Shown in pieces: positions 34,292 through 42,858 of a DNA stretch of 64,000 nucleotides. How positions within the stretch are numbered: the stretch's first letter is position 1; the number at the start of each line of letters is the position of its first letter. The position numbers were made by a program, and so were the translations under genes. The stretch comes from Flavobacteriaceae bacterium (GTDB taxonomy: Bacteria; Bacteroidota; Bacteroidia; Flavobacteriales; Flavobacteriaceae): assembly GCA_003443635.1 (NCBI GenBank), contig CP031964.1:1582321-1646320 (forward strand), in the 5' to 3' direction. The notes under the pieces were generated by a model. It made no database searches. It was not told the origin of the DNA and was given only the letters and a program-made list of their open reading frames with translations.

Positions 34292-34819
34292 ATGATTTTT
34301 ATATATGTCATATTAGGAATAATAGCTCTATTTATTATCCTAGCAATAGTCGCTCCTAAAAAATTTAATATTAGTAGAAGTATTGTAATAGAAAAACCTT
34401 TACCAGAGGTATTTGAGTATTTAAAATATATTAAAAATCAAGAACAATGGTCACCTTGGAAAAAGAAAGATCCAAATATGAAACAAGAATATATTGGTAC
34501 TGATGGAGAAGTAGGTTTTATTTCTCGATGGGAAGGTAATAAAGATGTTGGTACTGGTGAACAAGAGATTATAAAAATTACAGATAATAAATCTATAGAG
34601 GTACAAATGCGCTTTTATAAACCATGGAAGTCAGAATCTGAAGCATCAACTAATGTTCAAGATATGGGTAATGGTAAAACAAAAGTAACTTGGGGGTTCT
34701 TTGGAAAAAACAAGGTGCCTTCAAACATTTTTATGTTGTTTTTTAATATGGACAAAGCTGTAGGTGGTGATTTTGAAGAAGGGTTAGCTAGTTTAAAAGA
34801 AATTTTAGAAATTGATTAA
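34292..34819 (+). CDS. SRPBCC-family (polyketide cyclase-like) protein with TM anchor
   Basis: A 175-residue protein. One N-terminal membrane helix (about residues 2-22) precedes a START/Bet v1-like domain: ISRSIVIEKPLPEVFEYLKY, WSPWKKKDPNMKQEYIG, VGFISRWEGNKDVGTGEQEI. Proteins of this class bind hydrophobic ligands; the ligand is unknown. It is 11 bp upstream of the VOC-family gene and probably co-transcribed. Confidence 0.82.
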   Translation: MIFIYVILGIIALFIILAIVAPKKFNISRSIVIEKPLPEVFEYLKYIKNQEQWSPWKKKDPNMKQEYIGTDGEVGFISRWEGNKDVGTGEQEIIKITDNKSIEVQMRFYKPWKSESEASTNVQDMGNGKTKVTWGFFGKNKVPSNIFMLFFNMDKAVGGDFEEGLASLKEILEID

Positions 34820-34830
34820 AAATAGAAACT

Positions 34831-35208
34831 ATGGAAAATAATTTAGTAGGTTGGTTTGAAATCCCAGTAACTGATATGAATAGAGCAAAAGCGTTTTATG
34901 ATAAAGTGTTTAATATCAATATTCAGGTTCAAGATTTTGGAGATACTTTAATGGGGTGGTTTCCTTTTGCTGAAGATAAACCTGGAGCTCCAGGATCTTT
35001 AGTTAAAAATGATGCTTATGAACCAAGTAATACACAAGGCGTTTTAATATATTTTTCTTCTGAAGATGTAACTAATGAATTGAATAAAGTAGAAATTGCA
35101 GGTGGTAAATTAGTTCAACCTAAAACTCAAATTTCTCCAGATATAGGATATATGGCAATTTTTATAGATAGTGAAGGGAATAGAATTGCTTTGCATTCCA
35201 GAGAATAA
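34831..35208 (+). CDS. VOC family (glyoxalase-like) protein
   Basis: A 125-residue protein with the two beta-alpha-beta-beta-beta modules of the vicinal oxygen chelate fold: GWFEIPVTDMNRAKAFYDKV at the start and GYMAIFIDSEGNRIALHSRE at the end. Members bind a metal and catalyse diverse reactions such as isomerisation, ring cleavage or drug inactivation; no specific role is evident. A fragment of another VOC-like gene is seen at 40376-40513. Confidence 0.83.
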   Translation: MENNLVGWFEIPVTDMNRAKAFYDKVFNINIQVQDFGDTLMGWFPFAEDKPGAPGSLVKNDAYEPSNTQGVLIYFSSEDVTNELNKVEIAGGKLVQPKTQISPDIGYMAIFIDSEGNRIALHSRE

Positions 35209-35213
35209 AATAC

Positions 35214-36002
35214 TTAAAGCTTACTTGTTCTGCTTCTATTTAAAACCTTATATTCTTCATAACATTCACTTATAGCGTCTAACATTTGAAGATCATTTGC
35301 TGTGTTTATAAAATCTTTAGAGTAGTCACATTCACTAGCAAGTAAATCTAAATCTACTTTATCAATTTTTAATAAAGCAGTAAGCATTTCACGATCAAAT
35401 CGTGTTGCTAAAAGATTTCGAAGTTCATCATCTTTTTTAAAATCTCTTAGACGACGTAATTCACGAGGTTTTTTACCAAATACGTTATGCAGAAAATCTA
35501 CAGGATTAAAAATTGCACCTAATGTACGAGTCAATGCGTTTTTAGAACTACGGCCTCCTTCGTAACCTGTAGATGGTAAGCCAGAAATGCTATAACGTAC
35601 ATTTTTATTTAAAGGAACTTGCTGTATATCTAAAGCCAAAAAACCAGTTAATCTTAATTCATTTACCACAACTTCTTCTAAAGCTAATGCTAACTCTGTT
35701 AATTGAATTTTTGTAGCTGCAGAAGATTTATATTTAATCCAATCATTAGTTACACGAACTTTAATAGATTTATATCCTAAATAAGAAAGGTGAAGTGTAT
35801 CATTAACATTTGCTCTTATTTCAAAAGCTCCTAAACTATCTGTTGCAGTACCTTTTACTAGATTTAAATTAACAATATTTACATTCTCTAAAGGAGTAAC
35901 ACCATCAGTTTTAACAATAGTCGCTTTAACGAAAGTTTCTTGAGCATTACTACTAATGCTACTAATACATATTAAAAAGGCTATTATTAAAAATTGTTTC
36001 AT
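35214..36002 (-). CDS. carboxypeptidase-like regulatory domain protein, secreted
   Basis: A 262-residue protein with a cleavable signal (ending SNA-Q) and a CarboxypepD_reg-like beta-sandwich (about residues 22-115: VNIVNLNLVKGTATDSLGAF, LHLSYLGYKSIKVRV) as at the N-terminus of SusC-type receptors, but with no receptor following. The second half is charged and helical. ATG 36002 is the start; the TTG nine bases before it is not needed. Function unknown. It ends 5 bp from the convergent VOC gene. Confidence 0.75.
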   Translation of the reverse strand: MKQFLIIAFLICISSISSNAQETFVKATIVKTDGVTPLENVNIVNLNLVKGTATDSLGAFEIRANVNDTLHLSYLGYKSIKVRVTNDWIKYKSSAATKIQLTELALALEEVVVNELRLTGFLALDIQQVPLNKNVRYSISGLPSTGYEGGRSSKNALTRTLGAIFNPVDFLHNVFGKKPRELRRLRDFKKDDELRNLLATRFDREMLTALLKIDKVDLDLLASECDYSKDFINTANDLQMLDAISECYEEYKVLNRSRTSKL

Positions 36003-36090
36003 TAAAATCAATTATGTTATAAAAGTAATAAACAAAACGAATAAAACCCGATTTGAATATAAATTTGACTAAAAATTAACAAGAGGTCTG

Positions 36091-37914
36091 TTATCTCCTC
36101 GAACGCCTTGGTCTTGAAACTCCAGAATTTCCTGAAGATCTTGAATCTGAATTTGAACGCCTCGATCTTGATCTTCCATCACTGTTTCCTCGTCGATCGC
36201 CTCTGTTTCCTGAAGATGAAGCTCGTTTTTCATTATCACGCCTTCTTCTACCTCCAGTATTACCTCCACGTCTGTCGTCTCGTCTTCCTCCACGCCCTCT
36301 ATTTCTGTTACGTCCTCTATCTTCAGAAATTTCTACATTTACAAAGCGACCATCTTGTTTAAAGTCGGTGAAAAATGCTAATACTTTCTCTTGATTAGCT
36401 ATGTCGGTATTAAAAAATGAAAAACTATCCTTAACTTCTACTTTAAAAACATCATCTTGACCAAGTTCTAAAACTTCCTTTAAAAAATCTTTTAACTTCA
36501 TCCAATCGTAACCATCTTTTTTACCAACATTAATGAAGTAACGTGTCGCGTTTTCATTATGAACGCTATCACGCTCACTACTATGATTAGCTTCGACATT
36601 GAGATCTTTAGCTTTATTATAATAGTTGAAAAACCTAGTAAATTCTACTGAAAAGAATTTTTTAATAAGCTCATCTTTGCTAGTATCTGCAAATAGATCA
36701 TTAATATTATCTAGATAAGGATCTATTTCATGATTAATCTCTGTATTATGAATTTTATTTGCTAAAGACATTAATTGCACTTCGCAAATTTCTATACCAC
36801 TTGGAATTTCTTTCTTTTCGAATTTCTTTTTAATAATACGTTCAATGCTTTTTATTTTACGTACTTCACTTTTAGAAACTATTACCATGGATACCCCAGT
36901 CTTTCCTGCACGACCAGTACGTCCACTACGGTGTGTATAAGTTTCTGTTTCATCAGGTAATTGATAATTAATTACATGAGTAATATCATCTACATCAATC
37001 CCACGAGCAGCTACATCTGTAGCAACTAACATTTGTATTTGTTTATTTCTAAACGAACGCATTACTAAATCACGTTGATTCTGACTTAAATCTCCGTGTA
37101 ATGCTCCTGCGCTGTACCCATCTTCAATTAATTTTTCGGCCACTTTTTGCGTATCTCTTTTTGTTCTACAAAAGATAACAGAAAATATATCAGGATTTGT
37201 ATCTGCTAATCGTTTTAAAGCAGAATAACGATCACGAGAGTTTACTAAATAGTATTCATGAGATACTTGATCACTACCTACATTTTTTGAACCAACCGTA
37301 ATTTCTACAGGCTGATGCATAAACTTTTTTGCAATTGTAGAAACTTCTTTAGGCATTGTTGCCGAAAATAACCATGTATTTTTCTCTTCAGGGGTATGCG
37401 ATAAAATATCGGTAATGTCTTCATAAAAACCCATATTAAGCATCTCATCTGCTTCATCTAAAACACTATATTCTATTTTAGAAATATTTACTAAGCGTCT
37501 GCTAATCATATCTTTCATACGACCAGGAGTTGCTACAATAATTTGCGCTCCCTTTTTTACATCTCTAGCTTGGTCTGTAATGCTTGCTCCACCATAAATG
37601 GCAACTACATTAAGCCCTTTACAATATTTGCCATATTGTTTAAGCTCATTGGTAATTTGTAAACAAAGCTCACGAGTAGGCGATAAAATTAAACCTTGAG
37701 TCGTACGACTATCAATATTTATTTTTTCTAACATAGGAAAACCAAATGCTGCTGTTTTACCAGTACCTGTTTGTGCCAAGGCAACTAAATCGGTTTCTTG
37801 ATCTAATAAAATTGGAATTGCTTTTGCTTGAACGTCACTAGGTGTTTTAAATCCTAAATCATCAATAGCTTGTAATAGATCTTGATTAAGACCTAATTCT
37901 TGGAAAGTACTCAT
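36091..37914 (-). CDS. DEAD-box ATP-dependent RNA helicase
   Basis: A 607-residue RNA helicase of the DeaD/CsdA group for ribosome assembly and mRNA turnover. Motif I AQTGTGKT is at 47-54, then PTREL, motif II DEAD at 153-156, SAT, ARGIDVDD and HRSGRTGRAG. A DbpA-like RNA-binding domain (about residues 465-540, RYFINVGKKDGYDWMKLKDF) follows, and then a 60-residue low-complexity tail of Arg, Gly, Ser and Asp (RGRGGRRDDRRGG). Such tails bind RNA and can drive condensation. The leader of about 100 nt is structured, as for cold-inducible helicases. Confidence 0.93.
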   Translation of the reverse strand: MSTFQELGLNQDLLQAIDDLGFKTPSDVQAKAIPILLDQETDLVALAQTGTGKTAAFGFPMLEKINIDSRTTQGLILSPTRELCLQITNELKQYGKYCKGLNVVAIYGGASITDQARDVKKGAQIIVATPGRMKDMISRRLVNISKIEYSVLDEADEMLNMGFYEDITDILSHTPEEKNTWLFSATMPKEVSTIAKKFMHQPVEITVGSKNVGSDQVSHEYYLVNSRDRYSALKRLADTNPDIFSVIFCRTKRDTQKVAEKLIEDGYSAGALHGDLSQNQRDLVMRSFRNKQIQMLVATDVAARGIDVDDITHVINYQLPDETETYTHRSGRTGRAGKTGVSMVIVSKSEVRKIKSIERIIKKKFEKKEIPSGIEICEVQLMSLANKIHNTEINHEIDPYLDNINDLFADTSKDELIKKFFSVEFTRFFNYYNKAKDLNVEANHSSERDSVHNENATRYFINVGKKDGYDWMKLKDFLKEVLELGQDDVFKVEVKDSFSFFNTDIANQEKVLAFFTDFKQDGRFVNVEISEDRGRNRNRGRGGRRDDRRGGNTGGRRRRDNEKRASSSGNRGDRRGNSDGRSRSRRSNSDSRSSGNSGVSRPRRSRR

Positions 37915-38030
37915 CTGTGTTTAATATTCGATTATATATGTAGTGTTACATATTGAAGAGTATCGACTTAAATTTTAAACTTCTGAGTAACACATCCTCA
38001 CCCTGAGGAATTTTTAAAGGCGCAAATGTA
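37915..38030 (-). promoter_or_regulatory. promoter and structured 5' leader of the helicase gene
   Basis: On the minus strand a -7 element TACATTTG (38023-38030) predicts a start near 38018 and a leader of about 100 nt. The leader holds a hairpin CCTCA-GGG-TGAGG (37996-38008) and a long-range 7-bp pairing between GTGTTAC (37987-37993) and GTAACAC (37943-37949), the latter close to the start codon. This could be a temperature- or protein-responsive leader; the sequence alone does not show which. Confidence 0.5.
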
Positions 38031-38120
38031 CAACTTTATTTTAACTACGTTGATTTTGAAATTTAAAACTATTAACTTCGTTATCTTACGGGATAAAACT
38101 ACTTTTTTATAGTTAAAAAA

Positions 38121-38915
38121 ATGCTACAGCTTAACAAGGGTGAATATACAGGCGAAATTATAAGTAATGTTAATATTGACGGGAGTATTTTAACTACAAC
38201 TCATTATTCAAATAAAAAGAGTAGCTCAAATTGGCATTATCACGAAAATCTTCATATATGCTTTGTGTTTCAAGGAGGAAGAGCAGATAAAAAAAATGAT
38301 ACTTTATATACGGAAAAGAGCGGTAGTATTTTCTTTTACCATTCTGAAGAGAAACATCGTTGGATTTCTCCTAATCCTATTTCAAAAAGTGCAAATATCG
38401 AGATTGATAATACCTTTTTAAAAGAGTACAATCTTTCAGAATTTGATATTAAAAAATCGATAGAGGACAATGTCAATGCTAAGGCATTAATATTAAAAAT
38501 GCAACAAGAAATGTTACTTAATGATACGACTAGCAGAACTAGTATTAAATCATTATTGTTAGAGTTAGTAAATCATTCAAATAAACCTCAATCAGAGTAC
38601 ATACCTCAATGGGTTAGTGATTTAGAGGAGTTAATTCATGAAAATTGGAATCAACCCATGTCATTATCAAATTTAGCTACTAATATTGGTGTGCATCCAG
38701 TAACAATCTCAAAATACTTTAGAAAATATTTTTCTTGCACTCTAGGTGAATATCTGCGTAAACTAAAGATTGATAAGAGTATTGAATTAATTAAAAATGC
38801 CAGTATGACACTTACTGAAATTGCTTTTCATTGTGGATTTACAGATCAAAGTCATTTTACAAGAAATTTTAAACAAATGACAGGGTTTTTACCAAAACAC
38901 TTTAGAAAATTTTAA
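38121..38915 (+). CDS. AraC-family transcriptional regulator with cupin-like sensor
   Basis: A 264-residue regulator. The N-terminal part (about residues 20-90, SSNWHYHENLHICFVFQGGR, FFYHSEEKHRW) is a cupin-type ligand domain. The C-terminal 100 residues hold two helix-turn-helix motifs: SLSNLATNIGVHPVTISKYF and LTEIAFHCGFTDQSHFTRNF. It is 74 bp upstream of the S41 peptidase gene on the same strand and could regulate it. Ligand unknown. Confidence 0.9.
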   Translation: MLQLNKGEYTGEIISNVNIDGSILTTTHYSNKKSSSNWHYHENLHICFVFQGGRADKKNDTLYTEKSGSIFFYHSEEKHRWISPNPISKSANIEIDNTFLKEYNLSEFDIKKSIEDNVNAKALILKMQQEMLLNDTTSRTSIKSLLLELVNHSNKPQSEYIPQWVSDLEELIHENWNQPMSLSNLATNIGVHPVTISKYFRKYFSCTLGEYLRKLKIDKSIELIKNASMTLTEIAFHCGFTDQSHFTRNFKQMTGFLPKHFRKF

Positions 38916-38989
38916 ATACTAGCGCTAATCTCATTCTATTTTAATATATAATTACTATCTAATTTTGGTATAGATATAAAGCTGAAATT

Positions 38990-40357
38990 ATGAAAACAAA
39001 ACAAGGGGTTATAAAACAAAACAATTATGGAAGGGTTATAGATTATTTGTTAATTCTACTAATAACTTTAATTTTTAACTATACAACTTACGCTCAAAAA
39101 GAAGTTACTAATCCTGTTAATGAAAATGAATTAACTATAGTAATAGATTCGATCACTAAATTAGTAGAGCAATACTATGTCTCTCTAGAAATTGGTAAAG
39201 AAATTAGTGATTTTATTCAAGCTCAAAAGAAAAGTGGGGCATATAAAGATATAACCAACCCTAATGCTTTAGCAAATCAGTTAACTTCAGATTTACGGTC
39301 TGTGAATGGTGATTTGCATATGTCTGTAACATATAGTTTAGAAACAAATGTAGATGATACTTCAAAAGAAAATAAAGTGTCAACCCAAATTGATAATAGA
39401 GGCCAATGGACTAATTATGGGCTCCAAGAAATTAAAATTCTTGACGGAAACATTGGCTATCTAAAAATTAATCACTTTACAAGTTGGAATCATTTTGAAG
39501 AAGCCAAAAAAGTAATTACTAGATCTATTAATACGATACAAAATACAGATGCATTAATTATAGATGTAAGAAATAATAGTGGTGGTTTTGAAGAGATTGT
39601 AGCATATTTGATAAGTTATTTTTTTGATGGAGAATCCATTCATCTATCAGATTATTATTATAGATATTCTGATCAGCGTTACGGTGTTCATACTACTGTA
39701 AATATTCCTGGAACTAAGCTTCCTAATATTCCTATATATATTTTGGTGAATAGCAGATCGGCTTCAGCTGCAGAATCATTAGCATATATGTTAAAACACC
39801 TTAAACGTGCTACAATTGTTGGAGAGATTACTGCAGGCGCTGGCAACGGAGCAATGACACACCGTGTTAATAGCAGATTTACAGTTACTATTGCTAGTGA
39901 AGCTACCATAAATGCAATTACGAAAACTAGTTTTGAGCAAGTAGGAGTAATTCCAAATATTAAAGTTTCAAGTGATGAAGCATTTTCTAAAGGTTATCTG
40001 CTAGCTTTAGATTATTTAAAAGAGCATAATTCTGAAAAAATACATCCATCTAATTACGAAAACCTCGTTAATTTTATCCCTCAGGTGAGGGGAGTGAAAA
40101 AACTAAATAATGCTGAATATATAAAATACATTGGAAATTATAAGGATGCTAACCTGGAAATTATAATTTCTCTAAAAGAGAAAATTCTATATGCAGAAAT
40201 CGTTGGTAAAGGTGGAAAAATTAAACTAATACCTAAAGCTGACCACATATTTATTGTCGATAATTTAAAAGAACGTATTCAATTTGTTTTTGATAGAGGT
40301 GAAGTTATTAAACTTATAGGTGTAGATTCTCCAATGGAATTAACAAAGCTTAAATAA
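38990..40357 (+). CDS. S41 family peptidase (IRBP/tricorn-like), secreted
   Basis: A 455-residue protein with an extended basic N-terminus and a signal helix (about residues 19-35, ending TYA-Q). A helical N-terminal domain (DSITKLVEQYYVSLEIGKEI) is followed by the S41 core: ALIIDVRNNSGGFEEIVAYL, the catalytic NSRSASAAESLAYML with Ser, and GEITAGAGNGAM. There is no PDZ domain. The C-terminal 90 residues form a small beta domain. This is the IRBP-like type, often linked to self-resistance or peptide removal. It is likely co-regulated with the AraC gene upstream. Confidence 0.87.
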   Translation: MKTKQGVIKQNNYGRVIDYLLILLITLIFNYTTYAQKEVTNPVNENELTIVIDSITKLVEQYYVSLEIGKEISDFIQAQKKSGAYKDITNPNALANQLTSDLRSVNGDLHMSVTYSLETNVDDTSKENKVSTQIDNRGQWTNYGLQEIKILDGNIGYLKINHFTSWNHFEEAKKVITRSINTIQNTDALIIDVRNNSGGFEEIVAYLISYFFDGESIHLSDYYYRYSDQRYGVHTTVNIPGTKLPNIPIYILVNSRSASAAESLAYMLKHLKRATIVGEITAGAGNGAMTHRVNSRFTVTIASEATINAITKTSFEQVGVIPNIKVSSDEAFSKGYLLALDYLKEHNSEKIHPSNYENLVNFIPQVRGVKKLNNAEYIKYIGNYKDANLEIIISLKEKILYAEIVGKGGKIKLIPKADHIFIVDNLKERIQFVFDRGEVIKLIGVDSPMELTKLK

Positions 40358-40375
40358 GCAATACCTAATCATAAT

Positions 40376-40513
40376 AACAGAATTAGAGTTATTGGTTTTT
40401 TTAGAATAGGGTTTTTAGTTTTAGATTTCAATAAATGGATTGAACATTTAATTAATGAAAAAGTGAATTTTCATGAAAATATTGTGACTGATGAAATTCT
40501 GAAAAAAAAATGA
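40376..40513 (+). pseudogene. fragment of a VOC/glyoxalase-like gene
   Basis: Downstream of the S41 stop, in the same frame and without a start codon, the sequence reads VIGFFRIGFLVLDFNKWIEH and LINEKVNFHENIVTDEILKK. This resembles the middle of a VOC domain just before the conserved DPDGN strand. It is cut off by a stop after a run of nine A, and no matching continuation is visible. I take it as a gene remnant. Confidence 0.4.
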
Positions 40514-40541
40514 TGATTATAACTGCTTTTTTTAATTCATG

Positions 40542-40832
40542 CTAAAATTCTCCATAATGCTTTAAACTAAAATCTGCCATATATTTTAACATATGCTCTG
40601 GGATAATAGCTTTTTTCCAACCATCTCCTCCAAATGCTTTTATAGAATCCAAATCTTTCCAAACAGAAAACATTAAGTATTCAGTATCCTCATCGTTTAT
40701 AGATTTACCAACTTCTGCAGAGAGCATTCCTTCGTGGTTATCCACTACACCAAGTGCAGCATCTCTAAATTTTTCTTCAAATTCGTCTCTTAATTCCTCG
40801 ACAACGTTTACTTTAAATACTCTGATGACCAT
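40542..40832 (-). CDS. antibiotic biosynthesis monooxygenase (ABM) domain protein
   Basis: A 96-residue dimeric alpha-beta-barrel protein: MVIRVFKVNVVEELRDEFEE, MLSAEVGKSINDEDTEYLMF, SVWKDLDSIKAFGG. ABM-fold proteins include heme-degrading and quinone-oxidising enzymes, but many have no known activity. ATG 40832 is chosen; an in-frame TTG at 40856 adds eight residues absent from relatives. It lies 46 bp downstream of rdgB and may share its transcript. Confidence 0.75.
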   Translation of the reverse strand: MVIRVFKVNVVEELRDEFEEKFRDAALGVVDNHEGMLSAEVGKSINDEDTEYLMFSVWKDLDSIKAFGGDGWKKAIIPEHMLKYMADFSLKHYGEF

Positions 40833-40878
40833 AATTTTATATTTTGATGAGAGCAATTGCTTTAGAATAGCAACGATA

Positions 40879-41463
40879 CTATTCTTTAAATTTGCTATTT
40901 AAAAATTGTACCAATTGCTGTACCGCTTTTCCACGATGCCCTATTTTATTCTTTAGTTCTAAATCCATTTCAGCAAAGGTTTGCTTGTAATCTTTAGGTT
41001 TAAAAATAGGATCGTAACCAAAGCCCTTTTTTCCAGATTTAGTTTCGGTTATGCTTCCTTCGCAAATGCCTGCAAAAATATGCCCTTTATTATGTAAGGA
41101 TAATGCAATGATCGTTTTAAATTGTGCAACTCTATTAGATTCACCTTTTAGATTTTGTAATACTTTGTTCATATTATCTTTGGAGCTACGCTGTTCTCCT
41201 GCGTAACGTGCTGAATATACTCCTGGTTCTCCATTAAGTGCATTTATTTCTAAACCAGTATCGTCTGCAAAACAATCGTAACCATAATTTTCAATTACAT
41301 AGTTTACTTTTTCTATAGCGTTACCTTCTATAGTATTTTGGTTTTCAGGAATATCTTCAAAACAACCAATATCTTTTAGACTAACAATAGTGATATGCTC
41401 AGGCATTAAAGCTTGGACTTCTTTTATTTTGTTACGATTATTGGTAGCAAAAACGAGCTCCAT
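40879..41463 (-). CDS. rdgB: non-canonical purine NTP pyrophosphatase (RdgB/HAM1)
   Basis: A housecleaning enzyme that hydrolyses dITP, ITP and XTP to monophosphates and so keeps deaminated bases out of DNA. It has 194 residues. The substrate-binding FATNNRNKIKEVQAL opens the protein, CFADDTGLEINALNGEPGVY with the metal-binding Asp pair and SARYAG follow, and GKKGFGYDPIFKPKDY and KNKIGHRGKAVQQL are near the end. Confidence 0.95.
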   Translation of the reverse strand: MELVFATNNRNKIKEVQALMPEHITIVSLKDIGCFEDIPENQNTIEGNAIEKVNYVIENYGYDCFADDTGLEINALNGEPGVYSARYAGEQRSSKDNMNKVLQNLKGESNRVAQFKTIIALSLHNKGHIFAGICEGSITETKSGKKGFGYDPIFKPKDYKQTFAEMDLELKNKIGHRGKAVQQLVQFLNSKFKE

Positions 41464-41603
41464 TTAAATATCTTTTTTAGTTCTCACAAATATAAAATTG
41501 TTAGATAAATTCTCACTTTTTAAAAACTTAAAAATTTAATAATTTTAAATGTAACAAAATAAATTTTTGTGAGACATACAGTTGGTTACCTTAAAGTAGT
41601 ATT

Positions 41604-42623
41604 ATGGTTTTACAGACAAAACAAAAAAATATAATCGCTTTTTTAATTCCCGCTTTACTTCTTAGTACTCTATTTTTAACTGCAAAATTTGTTACAATAC
41701 CAAATCATCAGAATACATTTTATAATACAATTGTTTTAGATTTTGTCTTAACCATTCCTATAATTTATTTTTTATTTATTCGTAAACTTAATATTCCTAA
41801 AACAACTATAGTTCCAATTTTTATTATTGGTGTTATTATAGCATCTTATGTGATTCCTAAAGATTATCAAGCTTTATTAAATGCTATTAAAACATGGATA
41901 ATTCCAATCGTTGAAATTTCAGTGCTTATTTTTGTTATTATAAACATAAGGAAAGCAGTAAAAGCTTATAAGAAGAATAAAGTCAACTCTTTTGATTTTT
42001 TTACGACCTTAAAATCTTCTGTTTTAGAAATCATGCCAAAAAGAATTGCACACTTTTTTGTTACTGAAATAGCAACGTTTTATTATGGCTTTTATTTTTG
42101 GCGAAAACTAAGCCTAAAACCAAACGAGTTTAGTTATCATAAAAACACAGGAACTGTTACTTTATTAATTGCATTAATTTTTGTGATTGCTATTGAAACA
42201 CTTGTATTACATACACTACTCGCAAAATGGAGCGAAATTGCAGCTTGGATACTTACTATTTTGAGTATATATTCTGGAATTCAGATTTTTGGATTTGCAA
42301 AATCTTTAATGAAACGCCCTTATGCTATTGAAAACAACTTAGTGTATTTACGTTATGGAATAATAAGTGAAGCTATTATAGATATTACTAATATAAAAAA
42401 TATAGAACTTAGTAGCAAAGAGATGGAGTTTAAAGGTAATGTTAGAAAACTATCTCCATTAACTGAAATAGAGGATCATAATATTATAATTACATTAAAA
42501 ACACCTCAATACTTAACCGGGTTTTATGGAATAAAAAAGAAATTTACAACTTTAGCATTTTATGTAGACCATCGAAACGAATTTAAAAATGCAATACAAA
42601 ACCAATTAGATGAAACCCTCTAA
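41604..42623 (+). CDS. multi-pass membrane protein of unknown function
   Basis: A 339-residue protein with about seven or eight membrane helices in two groups (residues about 10-120 and 180-235), separated by a charged cytoplasmic segment (KAVKAYKKNKVNSFDFFTTL). The last 90 residues are soluble (NNLVYLRYGIISEAIIDITN, then IKNIELSSKEMEF) and resemble a PH-like domain as in bacterial membrane proteins of the DUF304 type. I do not recognise the family. The next gene overlaps it by 14 bp. Confidence 0.7.
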   Translation: MVLQTKQKNIIAFLIPALLLSTLFLTAKFVTIPNHQNTFYNTIVLDFVLTIPIIYFLFIRKLNIPKTTIVPIFIIGVIIASYVIPKDYQALLNAIKTWIIPIVEISVLIFVIINIRKAVKAYKKNKVNSFDFFTTLKSSVLEIMPKRIAHFFVTEIATFYYGFYFWRKLSLKPNEFSYHKNTGTVTLLIALIFVIAIETLVLHTLLAKWSEIAAWILTILSIYSGIQIFGFAKSLMKRPYAIENNLVYLRYGIISEAIIDITNIKNIELSSKEMEFKGNVRKLSPLTEIEDHNIIITLKTPQYLTGFYGIKKKFTTLAFYVDHRNEFKNAIQNQLDETL

Positions 42624-42849
42624 ACATGCCAAAGCTGTTATTATTGGAAATGCAATTTATATTGCAGTATTTATAATTATTTGGTTTACAATCCCTTATT
42701 TTTATGAAATTGCTCAAACGGGGTATAGATCAGCAATAGCAGCAGTACTTACATTTGTCTTTTCTCCTAGAATGACAAAAATACGAACTCAATCTGGTGA
42801 AAAAATTCAAATAAAATGGTTGTTCTCTGGTAAAGCAATCACTATTTAA
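42610..42849 (+). CDS. small two-TM membrane protein
   Basis: A 79-residue protein with two hydrophobic helices (about residues 8-28 and 38-52, with the motif GYRSAIAAVLTFVFSPRMTK) and a basic tail. It starts inside the end of the preceding membrane-protein gene (14-bp overlap), so both are translated from one message and may form a complex. No family recognised. Confidence 0.6.
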   Translation: MKPSKHAKAVIIGNAIYIAVFIIIWFTIPYFYEIAQTGYRSAIAAVLTFVFSPRMTKIRTQSGEKIQIKWLFSGKAITI

Positions 42850-42858
42850 AATATTTTG

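Noticed and set aside
36069..36293. Minus-strand frame of 74 codons, rich in Glu and Asp, at the end of the helicase gene
   Set aside because: It is the shifted frame of the Arg/Gly/Ser tail; low-complexity DNA gives long open frames in other phases.
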